DNA from: an uncultured Angelakisella sp.
GTDB lineage: Bacteria; Bacillota; Clostridia; Oscillospirales; Ruminococcaceae
Assembly (NCBI GenBank): GCA_934524965.1
Contig: CAKSYU010000006.1
Location: 1-64,000, forward strand
Direction: 5' to 3'
DNA length: 64,000 bases
Part shown: piece by piece, positions 26,356 to 34,384 of the stretch
How the letters are laid out: each line of letters opens with the position of its first letter
Position numbering within the stretch: position 1 is the first letter of the stretch
Position numbers and translations under genes: made by a program
The notes under the pieces: generated by a model
The model's database searches: none
Told to the model about the DNA's origin: nothing
The model's input: only the letters and a program-made list of their open reading frames with translations

Positions 26356-27033
26356 TCACTCGGTTCCTTTTCCAAGGTAAAATTCCGCCAGCTCCCGGTC
26401 CTCCGGCGTCGTGATCTTCAGGTTGCGGTAACTGCCCGCCACCAGCTTTACCCGCCGTCCGGCACGCTCCAGCAGCATGCAGTCATCGGTCACGGTCTCC
26501 CGCTCGGTCAGGGCGCGGTGCAGCGCCAGCAGTTCCTCCCGCCGGAATGCCTGCGGCGTCTGAACAAGCCATGTCCGGCTGCGGTCGGTCGTCCCCACAA
26601 CCATTTCGTTTTCGTCCGCCAGCTTTACGGTATCGCGGCTGGGCACCGCAAGGGTCGCGCCGTCCGCCTGCTCCAGCGCCGCCAGACAGTCTGCCAGCAT
26701 CGCCGCAGTCACTAAAGGGCGAGCCCCGTCATGGATCAGCACTATCTCGCACCGCGCTGCTTCCAATGCGTTTTTCACCGAATCCGCACGGTCTGCCCCG
26801 CCGGTCACTACCGTCACCGGCTTTTGGGGACATAGCGCCGCTGCAAGCTCCCGCAGGAGAGTCTCCTCCCCTGCTCTTGCAGCCAGCACAACTTCTTCCA
26901 CCAGCGGGCTTTGCAGAAACACCCGCAGACTGTACTCCAGTACCGGCCGCCCGCATAGCTTCGCCAGCGTCTTGTTCCCCCCGGTGCCGTAGCGGGTGCT
27001 GCTGCCTCCCGCCAGTATGATTCCGCTTACCAT
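26356..27033 (-). CDS. ispD: 2-C-methyl-D-erythritol 4-phosphate cytidylyltransferase
   Basis: A 225-residue nucleotidyltransferase. The N-terminal signature MVSGIILAGGSSTRYGTGGNK provides the glycine-rich CTP loop and catalytic Lys. VLIHDGARPLVT and VPSRDTVKLAD are the usual IspD substrate motifs. It adds CMP to MEP, the third pathway step. I chose ATG 27033 behind AAGGAGAG; the longer open frame into the ispE end lacks homology. A 118-base GC-rich gap separates it from ispE, the only real gap in this five-gene run. Confidence 0.94.
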   Translation of the reverse strand: MVSGIILAGGSSTRYGTGGNKTLAKLCGRPVLEYSLRVFLQSPLVEEVVLAARAGEETLLRELAAALCPQKPVTVVTGGADRADSVKNALEAARCEIVLIHDGARPLVTAAMLADCLAALEQADGATLAVPSRDTVKLADENEMVVGTTDRSRTWLVQTPQAFRREELLALHRALTERETVTDDCMLLERAGRRVKLVAGSYRNLKITTPEDRELAEFYLGKGTE

Positions 27034-27151
27034 GGCTTCGCTCTCCTTTTTCCGCGGCGGTCGCTCTCCGCTTTGTCTCGGGTCGGCCTCCGCGGCTGCG
27101 CCGGTCGCCCGACTCTCGCCCGCTCCGCGCGCCCGCCGCTCATATTCCCTT

Positions 27152-27997
27152 TTAACCCACACTGCGGCAATATACCGCCCAACGGGTCTGTCTCAGCCGC
27201 TCCGCTGCTGCTTTTGCCGCTGCTTCGGTAGGGTAAATGCCAAATATCGCACTGCCGCTGCCTGTCATCAGCGCCGCCAGCGCGCCGCTTTGCCGCAGCT
27301 CCCGGTGAATTATTTCCAGCTCCGGCAGGGCGGTCACTTCCTCAAACACATTGTAAAGGCTGCCGCACAGCCCCGCAAGGTCTCCCGCTGCCAGCGCTTC
27401 GGAGGCTTCCTTTGCCGTAAAGCGCTGCCGCAGCCGGTCGCCCAGTTCATCAATGCGGCGGTACATCGCCGGTGTGGAGCAGCCCGCGGCGGGCTTCGTC
27501 AGCACAAAGTGCAGCGGCAACCGGCTTTCCACCGGCTGCAATATCTCCCCGATACCGGTTGCGATCGCCGTCCCGCCGTTTACGCAGAACGGCACATCGG
27601 CGCCCAGCTCCGCTGCAAGAGAGGAAAGCCGCTCGCTTTCCAGCCCCAGCCCGTACAGCCGGTTCATGCCGCGCAGATAAGCGGCTGCGTCCGCACTGCC
27701 GCCGCCCAGCCCCGCCTCGGTGGGGATATTCTTTTCCAGCGTCACGGCAACACCCCCAAGGTTCGGGAATTCTCTCCGCAGCAGCCGGTCGGCGCGGGTA
27801 ATAATATTCTCCCCTGCCGGTATCTTCTCCACATCGTTCAGCGTAAAGCCGGTCTCCCGCCGCTCCAGAACCAGCCGGTCGCACAGGCTGATGCTCTGGA
27901 ACAGCGACTGTATGGTGTGGTAGCCGTCTGCCCGTCGTCCGGTGACCGCCAGCGTTAGGTTCAGCTTGGCGTATGCCGTCTCCTCCACTCTCTGCAT
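27152..27997 (-). CDS. ispE: 4-diphosphocytidyl-2-C-methyl-D-erythritol kinase
   Basis: A 281-residue GHMP kinase. The start TAYAKLNLTLAVTGRRADGYH (about 7-27) and the ATP loop PTEAGLGGGSADAA (about 90-103) are diagnostic, as is the C-terminal LMTGSGSAIFGIY. It phosphorylates CDP-ME. The ATG at 27997 lies two bases after the ispF stop and uses GGAGG inside the ispF end. Confidence 0.95.
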   Translation of the reverse strand: MQRVEETAYAKLNLTLAVTGRRADGYHTIQSLFQSISLCDRLVLERRETGFTLNDVEKIPAGENIITRADRLLRREFPNLGGVAVTLEKNIPTEAGLGGGSADAAAYLRGMNRLYGLGLESERLSSLAAELGADVPFCVNGGTAIATGIGEILQPVESRLPLHFVLTKPAAGCSTPAMYRRIDELGDRLRQRFTAKEASEALAAGDLAGLCGSLYNVFEEVTALPELEIIHRELRQSGALAALMTGSGSAIFGIYPTEAAAKAAAERLRQTRWAVYCRSVG

Positions 27998-27999
27998 GG

Positions 28000-28464
28000 T
28001 CAGTCCTCCACCGTCAGGATACACAGCACTGAAATGCCCAGTCCCCGCCCGCAGTTGGTCAGTCCCTCGCCGCTGGTGGCGGTAATGCCCACCTGCTGTG
28101 GCTGAATGTTCAGCAGTCCGGCAATGCTCTCCCGCATGGTGGGGATCATCGGGCTGATCTTGGGGTGCATGCACTCGATGGAAACGCTGAGGTGGGAGAT
28201 TCTCCCCTCCAGCGATTTCAGCGCCTCCCGCAGATACTCCGCCGAATTTGTGATCCCGCTTCGGCACATCTCATCGGCGACCGCCCCCAGTATATTGCGG
28301 CAGCTGATGCCGGAAATTGCGTTGGTGATGGCGTGCAGCACCACATCGCCGTCGCTGTTGGCACTCAGCCCCTGTTCCTCTGGGAACAGCACCCCACCTA
28401 AGATCAACGGTTTGTCGTAATCTTTCTCAAAGCGGTGACTGTCCTGCCCGATCGCTGCCCTCAT
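28000..28464 (-). CDS. ispF: 2-C-methyl-D-erythritol 2,4-cyclodiphosphate synthase, divergent
   Basis: A 154-residue protein of the MECDP-synthase family. The metal site is kept (Asp8, His10 in GQDSHRF; His44 in VVLHAI), as is ATSGEGLTNCGRGLG near the C-terminus. The substrate-loop region normally reading DIG-x-x-FPDTD is replaced by NILGAVADEMCRSG (57-70), and the usual GHSDGDV reads ANSDGDV. Placement exactly within the MEP gene run argues that it is still the pathway's cyclase. It starts four bases after dxr. Confidence 0.88.
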   Translation of the reverse strand: MRAAIGQDSHRFEKDYDKPLILGGVLFPEEQGLSANSDGDVVLHAITNAISGISCRNILGAVADEMCRSGITNSAEYLREALKSLEGRISHLSVSIECMHPKISPMIPTMRESIAGLLNIQPQQVGITATSGEGLTNCGRGLGISVLCILTVED

Positions 28465-28468
28465 GCCG

Positions 28469-29611
28469 TCACCTCGTTTTCTGTATCCATTCTTCGGTCT
28501 GACGCCGAATCTCGCCGTCCAGCGCCAGCACCTCGTCTATGCTGTTCATCTCGTGGGCGGCGTGCCGCTCCAGCATTGCCTCCACCCCGCGCGGGATATC
28601 GGTAAACCGTACCTCTCCTGCCAAAAAGCGTGCCACCAGTACCTCGTTGGCAGCATTCAGCACCACCTGCGCGCTGTGTCCGGCGCACGCGGCTTCCGTC
28701 GCCAGCCGCAGACAGGGGAACTTCCCGCAATCCGGCTTTTGGAACTCCAGCGCCTTCATCGCAAAGATATCCAGCCGGTGGGGCGCCGGCATGCGCTCGG
28801 GATAGGAGAGTGCATATGCAATCGGGATTTCCATATCCGGCGGTGCAAGGTTTGCCATGATGCTGCCGTCACAGAATTCCACCATCGAGTGAACGATGCT
28901 TTGCCTGTGAACGACCACCTGCACCTTTTCCACCGGCACATCAAAGAGCCACCGTGCCTCGATAATCTCGAAGCCCTTGTTCATCATGGTGGCGCTGTCT
29001 ATTGTAATTTTGGGGCCCATCTTCCATGTGGGGTGCCGCAGTGCCTCCTCCGGCGTGATGTCTTCTGTGATCTCTTTCTCAAAAAACGGACCTCCGGAGG
29101 CGGTCAGCAATATACGCTCGATCTCGGCGCGGTTTTCTCCCCGCAGGCACTGCATGATGGCGCTGTGCTCGCTGTCCACGGTCAGCAGCGCGGCGCCGCA
29201 CTGCCTTGCCGCCTCCATCACCAGCCTGCCGCCAGTCACCAGCACTTCCTTGTTGGCAAGCGCCACCGTTTTGCCGCTGCGGATCATGTTCCATGTCGGG
29301 CGAAGTCCCGCCACTCCCACCAGTGCCGAAACACCGGTATCAAAGTCGGTCAGGCGGCTCACCTGCTCCATGCCGTCCGTGCCCCAGTAAATATCCAGAT
29401 TCGGGAACAGTCCGCGCAGCGTTTCGGCGTCCCTTTCCTCGATGATATATACATGCCGGGGAGAAAATTCCTGTATCTGCCCAATCAGACGTTCCAGATT
29501 GTGACCCGCCGTAAGGATCGAAACCCCGAAGCGCAAACGCTCCCGACGCACCACATTCAGAGTGCTGCACCCAATGGAGCCGGTGCTGCCGAAAATGGCA
29601 AGCTCTTTCAT
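28469..29611 (-). CDS. dxr: 1-deoxy-D-xylulose 5-phosphate reductoisomerase
   Basis: A 380-residue NADPH enzyme, normal for DXR. The N-terminal IFGSTGSIGCSTLNV binds NADPH. Substrate and metal motifs include ALANKEVLVTGG, TVDSEHSAIMQCL (metal-binding Asp and Glu), LTASGGPF and HPTWKMGPKITIDSATMMNKG. It makes MEP from DXP. It is the first gene of the run and starts behind GGGGAGA with a candidate promoter at 29656-29685. Confidence 0.96.
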   Translation of the reverse strand: MKELAIFGSTGSIGCSTLNVVRRERLRFGVSILTAGHNLERLIGQIQEFSPRHVYIIEERDAETLRGLFPNLDIYWGTDGMEQVSRLTDFDTGVSALVGVAGLRPTWNMIRSGKTVALANKEVLVTGGRLVMEAARQCGAALLTVDSEHSAIMQCLRGENRAEIERILLTASGGPFFEKEITEDITPEEALRHPTWKMGPKITIDSATMMNKGFEIIEARWLFDVPVEKVQVVVHRQSIVHSMVEFCDGSIMANLAPPDMEIPIAYALSYPERMPAPHRLDIFAMKALEFQKPDCGKFPCLRLATEAACAGHSAQVVLNAANEVLVARFLAGEVRFTDIPRGVEAMLERHAAHEMNSIDEVLALDGEIRRQTEEWIQKTR

Positions 29612-29655
29612 CTTCTGTCTCCCCTTTTGTTTGCAAGCTTTTGTCTTGATTTTTT

Positions 29656-29685
29656 ATTGTACCACATATACTTGCTTCAGCGCAA
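29656..29685 (-). promoter_or_regulatory. Candidate promoter of the MEP gene run
   Basis: On the minus strand, -35 TTGCGC (29680-29685), an 18-base spacer and -10 TACAAT (29656-29661). The -35 is weak. The cruciform at 29702-29782 lies just upstream. Confidence 0.5.
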
Positions 29686-29701
29686 CTGCGGTGTGCTTCT
29701 T

Positions 29702-29782
29702 CGCCCGCAGGGCAAGCCGCCTGCGGCGGCTTCGGCGGTCTGCGACCGCCGGCTCCGGCTGCGCCGGAGCGCCCTGCGGGCG
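29702..29782. repeat. Perfect four-way-junction palindrome (81 bp)
   Basis: An outer 12-bp stem CGCCCGCAGGGC (29702-29713)/GCCCTGCGGGCG (29771-29782) encloses three consecutive perfect 8-bp hairpins. They are AAGCCGCC/GGCGGCTT (29714-29732), CGGCGGTC/GACCGCCG (29733-29751) and GCTCCGGC/GCCGGAGC (29752-29770). Each has a TGC loop and no unpaired base separates them. Every base except the three loops is paired. No T-tract follows on either strand, so it is not an ordinary terminator. Confidence 0.9.
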
Positions 29783-29854
29783 TCCCGCCGTTCTTCCCTC
29801 GCCTTCCATGCCAAAAGCGGCAAGGCATACCGCCCCGCCGCCTTGTATTCGGGT

Positions 29855-30547
29855 TTATTCCGTTACGGGACGGATAATGCCCATTGGAGTCTGCTCATGG
29901 CTCTGCCCCAGCGGATTATCCCGCAGGATCGCCGCCATCAGTCCGCGGTCGGTAGAAAGAGGCGCCGCGCCCATAATGACCCCACCGATATCATTGATAT
30001 CGGTGATCAGCACCGGCTTACCCAGCGCGGCATAGATCTCCGCCGCCACCCGATCGGGGTTTTCGGGGCCCAGCACCACATACTCATTGTAGGGCGGCAG
30101 GGTACAATCACAAGGCCCGTCAATAGAGCGTGCCTTTTCGCCCGCTACCTTATAGAACCACCCGCGAATCCCAAACAGCTTGCCCACCGCGGAAACGGCT
30201 GCCGCCACTAAGATACGGAAGGTTCCGCACTCCCGCAGCGCCATCTCCATCGTCTCCGGAATGCCCAGTCCAATACCGTAGGGCGTCTTGAGAACAAACT
30301 TTGAAAGGAACTTCGCCAGCGGACGAGGCTTAATGTCCTTCATCGGGATCGCGCGCTTCTGGGTGCAGGCGACCGCCTTTTCGGTGATGAAAAGCGTATC
30401 CCCCTCCTGCATTTCGGGGGCAGCGTACTTCATCACCACATCAACGATGCGGTCGGCGTCGGTGATGACGTGCGTTTTGATGCACAGGCGACGGTACTTT
30501 TTACCCTCCACCTCTATGATCTCATTTTTTCCGGGATTGACTACCAT
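29855..30547 (-). CDS. CofE-like F420-0:L-glutamate ligase family protein
   Basis: A 230-residue protein of the CofE/FbiB-type ligase fold. Conserved features include LCIKTHVITDADRIVDVV near the N-terminus, GDTLFITEKAVACTQKR, IDGPCDCTLPPYNEYVVLGP and the C-terminal VLITDINDIGGVIMGAA. CofE adds glutamate to coenzyme F420-0 using GTP, but no other F420 gene is in the window and most Clostridia are not known to make F420, so the true substrate is probably different. I chose ATG 30547 behind GGAG. Confidence 0.8.
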   Translation of the reverse strand: MVVNPGKNEIIEVEGKKYRRLCIKTHVITDADRIVDVVMKYAAPEMQEGDTLFITEKAVACTQKRAIPMKDIKPRPLAKFLSKFVLKTPYGIGLGIPETMEMALRECGTFRILVAAAVSAVGKLFGIRGWFYKVAGEKARSIDGPCDCTLPPYNEYVVLGPENPDRVAAEIYAALGKPVLITDINDIGGVIMGAAPLSTDRGLMAAILRDNPLGQSHEQTPMGIIRPVTE

Positions 30548-30576
30548 CTGCTCTCCGTCCTCTCTCTTTGCCCATT

Positions 30577-30649
30577 GTCTGCCGCTTTTTAGGCGGCAGA
30601 CCCGCTTTTTTATGCGCACTATTATAGCACTGTCTTTTCCCTCATACAA
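30577..30649 (-). promoter_or_regulatory. Promoter and leader hairpin of the CofE-like gene
   Basis: On the minus strand, -35 TTGTAT (30644-30649), 17-base spacer and perfect -10 TATAAT (30621-30626). The leader then carries a perfect 9-bp hairpin GTCTGCCGC/GCGGCAGAC (30577-30585 with 30593-30601). Its -35 overlaps the manA end. Confidence 0.6.
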
Positions 30650-31589
30650 TACTTTCAATACTTTCGCTCAGATAATAGCACAGCGCCGTCACCTCACCGC
30701 TAAGGTGCCAGTCACCGGCGTCCGCGGGTAAAAACACGCACTCTCCGGCACGGAGCTTCTTTGTCTCGCCGCCGCAGCGCAGCTCGCCCTCCCCCGCTGT
30801 CCCCAGCAGGGCGGCAAAGCTGCCGCCGTCACAGCAGTCCGCGACGTCATTCCGCAGCAGGTCCACCGTAAAGCACCGGTGCCGCCCCAGGTGCCCGCCA
30901 AAGTTCCAATTCCGCTCCACCGGCGCGGGGTTCAGCACCGCCAGCGCCTTTTCGGTGTGCAGGGGACGGGGCTTGCCGTCCGCACCCAGCCGTCCGTAAT
31001 CATACAGCCGGTAGGTCACATTGGAATTCTGCTGGATCTCCGCTATCACCATACCCGCTCCGATGGCATGGACGGTTCCCGGCGGGATATAGAACACATC
31101 GCCCGCCTTGACCGGCACCCGCCGCAGCAGGTCGGTCAGCGTGTTTTCCCGCAGCCCCCGCTCGATCTCCTCTTTCGTCACCGGTCGGGCAAAGCCGTAG
31201 TACAGCGCGGCGTCGGGGGCTGCCTCCAACACCACCCACATCTCCGCCTTGCCGTTCTGGTGCTCCACCCGATGGGCATAGTCGTCATCGGGGTGCACCT
31301 GCACCGAAAGATCCTTCGCCGCGTCGATGAGCTTCACCAGCATCGGGAATTCCGCAAACGCCTCGCACCGCGTCCCGAAGAAGTTTCCATCATACTGTTT
31401 TGCCGCCTCCGGCAATGACATGCCCTCCATTTCACCCTCGGCAAGACGGCTTATACCGTCGGGGTGGCAGGAGAGCACCCATGCCTCCGCCAGCGGTTCG
31501 CAGTCGCTTTCGATGTGATATTTCTCCCGCAGCAGCTCGCCGCCCCACAGGTAATCCTTGCAGGCGGGCTTCAGCTTCCACATCGGCAT
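30642..31589 (-). CDS. manA: Mannose-6-phosphate isomerase, class I
   Basis: A 315-residue cupin-type isomerase. The zinc site is visible as Gln97 and His99 in SVQVHPDD, Glu116 in GKAEMW and His174 in PPGTVHAIG. It opens with LKPACKDYLWGG, typical of the Firmicute short class I form. It interconverts mannose 6-phosphate and fructose 6-phosphate. It starts 38 bases after the U32-family gene, behind GGGGGAGG. Confidence 0.93.
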   Translation of the reverse strand: MPMWKLKPACKDYLWGGELLREKYHIESDCEPLAEAWVLSCHPDGISRLAEGEMEGMSLPEAAKQYDGNFFGTRCEAFAEFPMLVKLIDAAKDLSVQVHPDDDYAHRVEHQNGKAEMWVVLEAAPDAALYYGFARPVTKEEIERGLRENTLTDLLRRVPVKAGDVFYIPPGTVHAIGAGMVIAEIQQNSNVTYRLYDYGRLGADGKPRPLHTEKALAVLNPAPVERNWNFGGHLGRHRCFTVDLLRNDVADCCDGGSFAALLGTAGEGELRCGGETKKLRAGECVFLPADAGDWHLSGEVTALCYYLSESIESIV

Positions 31590-31627
31590 GTTGCTTCCTC
31601 CCCCGCGGTCATTGTTTTTCCGTTTAA

Positions 31628-32860
31628 TTATTCCGTTACTGCCATGCGCAGCAGCGTTCCCTCCGGCAGCGCCTCGGGGTAATCCATCATAAAGGGCGCG
31701 GCGGCGTGCGGAACGCTCTCCACCGCCTCACCCACGCCATTGTAAAGCCCCGTCGGGGTAAATTTCCGTACGCCCCGCAGCGGCAGCACCAGTTCCAGCG
31801 GCTGCCCCACGGCAAATTTGTTGCGCTGTACGCACAGCAGGCGGTGGTGTTCGGCATCGTAGCCGGTCACAATACCCGCCACCTCCCAGCGGCGGATATA
31901 CCCGCCGCTTTCATAACACTGCCCGTTTTCCGGCGCGCCGAACAGAAAGCCCGTGGTGTAGTCACGGTGACTCACCTTGGTCACTTCCTCCCGCAGCTCC
32001 ACAGGACAGATATAGTGTTCGGGATCTTTCCACATTAGGTCGGTGGCGGCACGGTAGGCTCCCGCCGTCACCGCCGTGTAGTAGGCGGATTTTGCCCGTC
32101 CCTCGATCTTGAAGGAGTGAACCCCCGCCTTCGCCAGCTTATCCAGGTGCTCGATCAGGCACAGGTCCTTGGCGTTCATGATATAGCTGAACCCGCCGTC
32201 CTCCTCCACCGGATAGAACTGGTTGGGGCGCTTTTCCTCCATCAGGGCATATTTCCAGCGGCAGGGCTGGGTGCAGGCGCCGCGGTTGGCGTCCCGTCCG
32301 GTCAGGTACTGCGAAAGCAGGCACCTGCCGGAAAAGCTCACGCACATCGCCCCGTGAACAAAAACCTCCACGTCCAGCTCCTGCGGGATACGGCTGCACA
32401 GCCCCTCTATTTCGGTCAGCGGCAGCTCCCGTGCCAGCACCACCCGCTTGGCGCCCAGCCGGTGCAGCTCGGTAGCGGTCAGCCAGTTGGTCACGCCCGC
32501 CTGGGTCGAGATATGCAGCTCCATATCCGGCACGATGCGGTGCGCCGCCATCAGCACGCCCATATCGCTGATGATGAGGGCGTCCACCCCCATCTCCCGC
32601 ACCTCGGCAAGGTATCGGGGCAGCAGGTCTACCTCTCCGTTATTCAGCAGGGTGTTGCAGGTCAGGTAAAGGCGTTTGCCGTAGCTGTGGGTCAGCTTGA
32701 CCGCCTCCGCCAGCTCCTCCTGCGTAAAGCTCTTGGTGCCGGCGCGCATATTAAACAGCTTCCCGCCGAGATACACCGCGTCCGCGCCGAAGCGCAGCGC
32801 CGCCTCCAGTCGTTCCCTGTCTCCCGCCGGCAGCAGAACCTCCGGTTTGTTTTTTGTCAT
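31628..32860 (-). CDS. U32 peptidase-family protein (TrhP/YegQ-like tRNA hydroxylation factor)
   Basis: A 410-residue protein with the U32 hallmarks EVLLPAGDRERLEAAL, GADAVYLGG and EVFVHGAMCVSFSGRCLLS (about 165-183). Its Cys173, Cys180, Cys196 and Cys200 are likely to bind an Fe-S cluster. Characterised relatives (YegQ/TrhP, RlhA) hydroxylate tRNA or rRNA bases and are not proteases. TrhP-type action on tRNA U34 is the best guess, but subfamily was not tested. It is followed by manA and preceded by the DJ-1 gene (19-base gap). Confidence 0.82.
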   Translation of the reverse strand: MTKNKPEVLLPAGDRERLEAALRFGADAVYLGGKLFNMRAGTKSFTQEELAEAVKLTHSYGKRLYLTCNTLLNNGEVDLLPRYLAEVREMGVDALIISDMGVLMAAHRIVPDMELHISTQAGVTNWLTATELHRLGAKRVVLARELPLTEIEGLCSRIPQELDVEVFVHGAMCVSFSGRCLLSQYLTGRDANRGACTQPCRWKYALMEEKRPNQFYPVEEDGGFSYIMNAKDLCLIEHLDKLAKAGVHSFKIEGRAKSAYYTAVTAGAYRAATDLMWKDPEHYICPVELREEVTKVSHRDYTTGFLFGAPENGQCYESGGYIRRWEVAGIVTGYDAEHHRLLCVQRNKFAVGQPLELVLPLRGVRKFTPTGLYNGVGEAVESVPHAAAPFMMDYPEALPEGTLLRMAVTE

Positions 32861-32879
32861 CGTGTAAAGTTCTCTCCTT

Positions 32880-33437
32880 TTACAGCTTCATCTGAATGGA
32901 ACGCCCTACCTCAAGCGCCTTTTCTTCGCCCTGCAGGGCAGCCAGCAGGTAAAGGGCAAAGGTAAGGGCATTGCCCGCGCCGTTGGCGGTAATGATCTTT
33001 CCGTCCTGCTGCAAAGGCGCGGCGGTGTAGCTGCCGTGGTACTTTTCGTCGTTCTCAAAGCCGGGGTAGCAGGTGTATTTTCTGCCGTGCAGCAGCCCGT
33101 TTTCGCCCAACACGCTGGGGGCTGCACAGATAGCGGCAACCCACAGATCCTCTTGAGCGGCGTAGGCTAGCCCCTCCTGAATCGTAAGCGATTTCCCCAG
33201 ATGGGTGGTTCCGGGCAAGCCGCCGGGCAGCACCATCATGTCGATTTCATCGGGAACGACCGCTTCCTCGGCTATATCGCAAACCACGGGAACACCGTGA
33301 CTGCCTGTGATGATCCGATCCGTCCCACCGCCGATGGCAACGGTTTTTACCGTCACGCCGCCACGGCGCAGGATATCCACCGGAGTCAGTGCCTCCACTT
33401 CTTCAAAGCCCTCTGCCAAAAATACATAAGCCGTCAT
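32880..33437 (-). CDS. DJ-1/PfpI family protein
   Basis: A 185-residue protein of the DJ-1 superfamily. The active-site segment AAICAAPSVLGE holds the nucleophilic Cys104 and the partner Glu is in AEGFEEVE (about 9-15). The MVLPGGLPGT loop is at 68-77. Close relatives such as YajL and DJ-1 are linked to repair of glycated or oxidised molecules. I chose the MTAYVFL start at 33437, which is eight bases from AGGAGG; a start two codons earlier is too close. A hairpin AAGGGG-ATATA-CCCCTT lies in the leader (33471-33487). Confidence 0.88.
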   Translation of the reverse strand: MTAYVFLAEGFEEVEALTPVDILRRGGVTVKTVAIGGGTDRIITGSHGVPVVCDIAEEAVVPDEIDMMVLPGGLPGTTHLGKSLTIQEGLAYAAQEDLWVAAICAAPSVLGENGLLHGRKYTCYPGFENDEKYHGSYTAAPLQQDGKIITANGAGNALTFALYLLAALQGEEKALEVGRSIQMKL

Positions 33438-33524
33438 TATCATTTCCTCCTTGCCAATCATTTCTGCCGGAAGGGGTATATCCCCTTTTGGCTTTTTGTG
33501 CTATATCCTGCGCTGCCGCATTTT

Positions 33525-34373
33525 TCAATCCATCGCCAAGGGCGTATAAATTGTCTGCGGAAGCTTGATATTTCCTGTTTTCCGAACCATCATCATCGGT
33601 TCGGTAATGCCGTTTGGCACCGTCACCGTCAAAGGCACCGGCAGGGCAAGGCGCAGCCGGTCGGTTTGCAGCGTCCGGCACAGCCCCTCCAGAGCCGCCG
33701 CGGCGTATTCCTTGGGGCACAGCAGCTCCCGCACCAGCGGGGTCTCTCCCTCACGGCTCACCGCCGCGCAGCCCCTTGGCTGCTCCGGCGTGCCCAAAAG
33801 CCACAGATCGCCGCCGTACAGCTTCAGCCAGCCCTTTTGGGCCGTCAGCCCGTCCGCCCCCCATTGCAGCCCCCACGGCGCATATTTCCGCCGCTGGGCG
33901 TCATATTGCCGCGGCTCGGCGGGGGTGCAGGGCAGTGCCTCGCCGCCCGCTGCGGCATAGTCCCCTGCCGTTACCCTGCTGCAATCGGCAAAGCCGTTTT
34001 TGCGGTAAAGCAGGCGGTTTTTCTCACTGTCGGGGCGCAGCAGCGCCGCTCCCTCGCCATTTTCCGTCATCGTCCGGCAGCAGTCTGCCAGCAGCCCGCC
34101 GCACAGCCCCTGTCGCCGGTAATCGGGGTGAGTCGCCACCCCGTAGAAGTACCTTGCCGGTACTTCCCCTTTAGGGGTCGCCAGCGTCACCGGCATGGCG
34201 ACCAGCATCGCTGCCGGAACGCCGTCTTTCCGCGCGCACCACAGGGCGTCCCCGTACCGCGCGAAAATATACTCCATCTCGGCGGCTGCCCCGTTACCGA
34301 AGCACCGCAGGAAGATCTCCCGCAGGCGGGACAGCTCCTCCCCTGTTGCCAAACCATAGTTCACTTGCGGCAT
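33525..34373 (-). CDS. GNAT-family N-acetyltransferase
   Basis: A 282-residue protein with a GNAT domain in the first 130 residues. FYGVATHPDYRRQGLCGGLLADC provides the acetyl-CoA pyrophosphate loop. The remaining 150 residues look like the extended second half seen in Eis-like acetyltransferases, though less clearly. The substrate is unknown. I chose ATG 34373 behind AAAGGAG. It is the last gene of the pcrA-thyX-tmk run, 11 bases after the DUF2156 gene. Confidence 0.82.
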   Translation of the reverse strand: MPQVNYGLATGEELSRLREIFLRCFGNGAAAEMEYIFARYGDALWCARKDGVPAAMLVAMPVTLATPKGEVPARYFYGVATHPDYRRQGLCGGLLADCCRTMTENGEGAALLRPDSEKNRLLYRKNGFADCSRVTAGDYAAAGGEALPCTPAEPRQYDAQRRKYAPWGLQWGADGLTAQKGWLKLYGGDLWLLGTPEQPRGCAAVSREGETPLVRELLCPKEYAAAALEGLCRTLQTDRLRLALPVPLTVTVPNGITEPMMMVRKTGNIKLPQTIYTPLAMD

Positions 34374-34384
34374 GGCAGCTCCTT

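Noticed and set aside
28463..30211. A 582-codon open frame on the plus strand opposite dxr and the CofE-like gene
   Set aside because: It mirrors two clear genes in the opposite strand, runs through the four-way palindrome, has no ribosome site and no recognisable motif. GC-rich third positions create such long antisense frames throughout the window.
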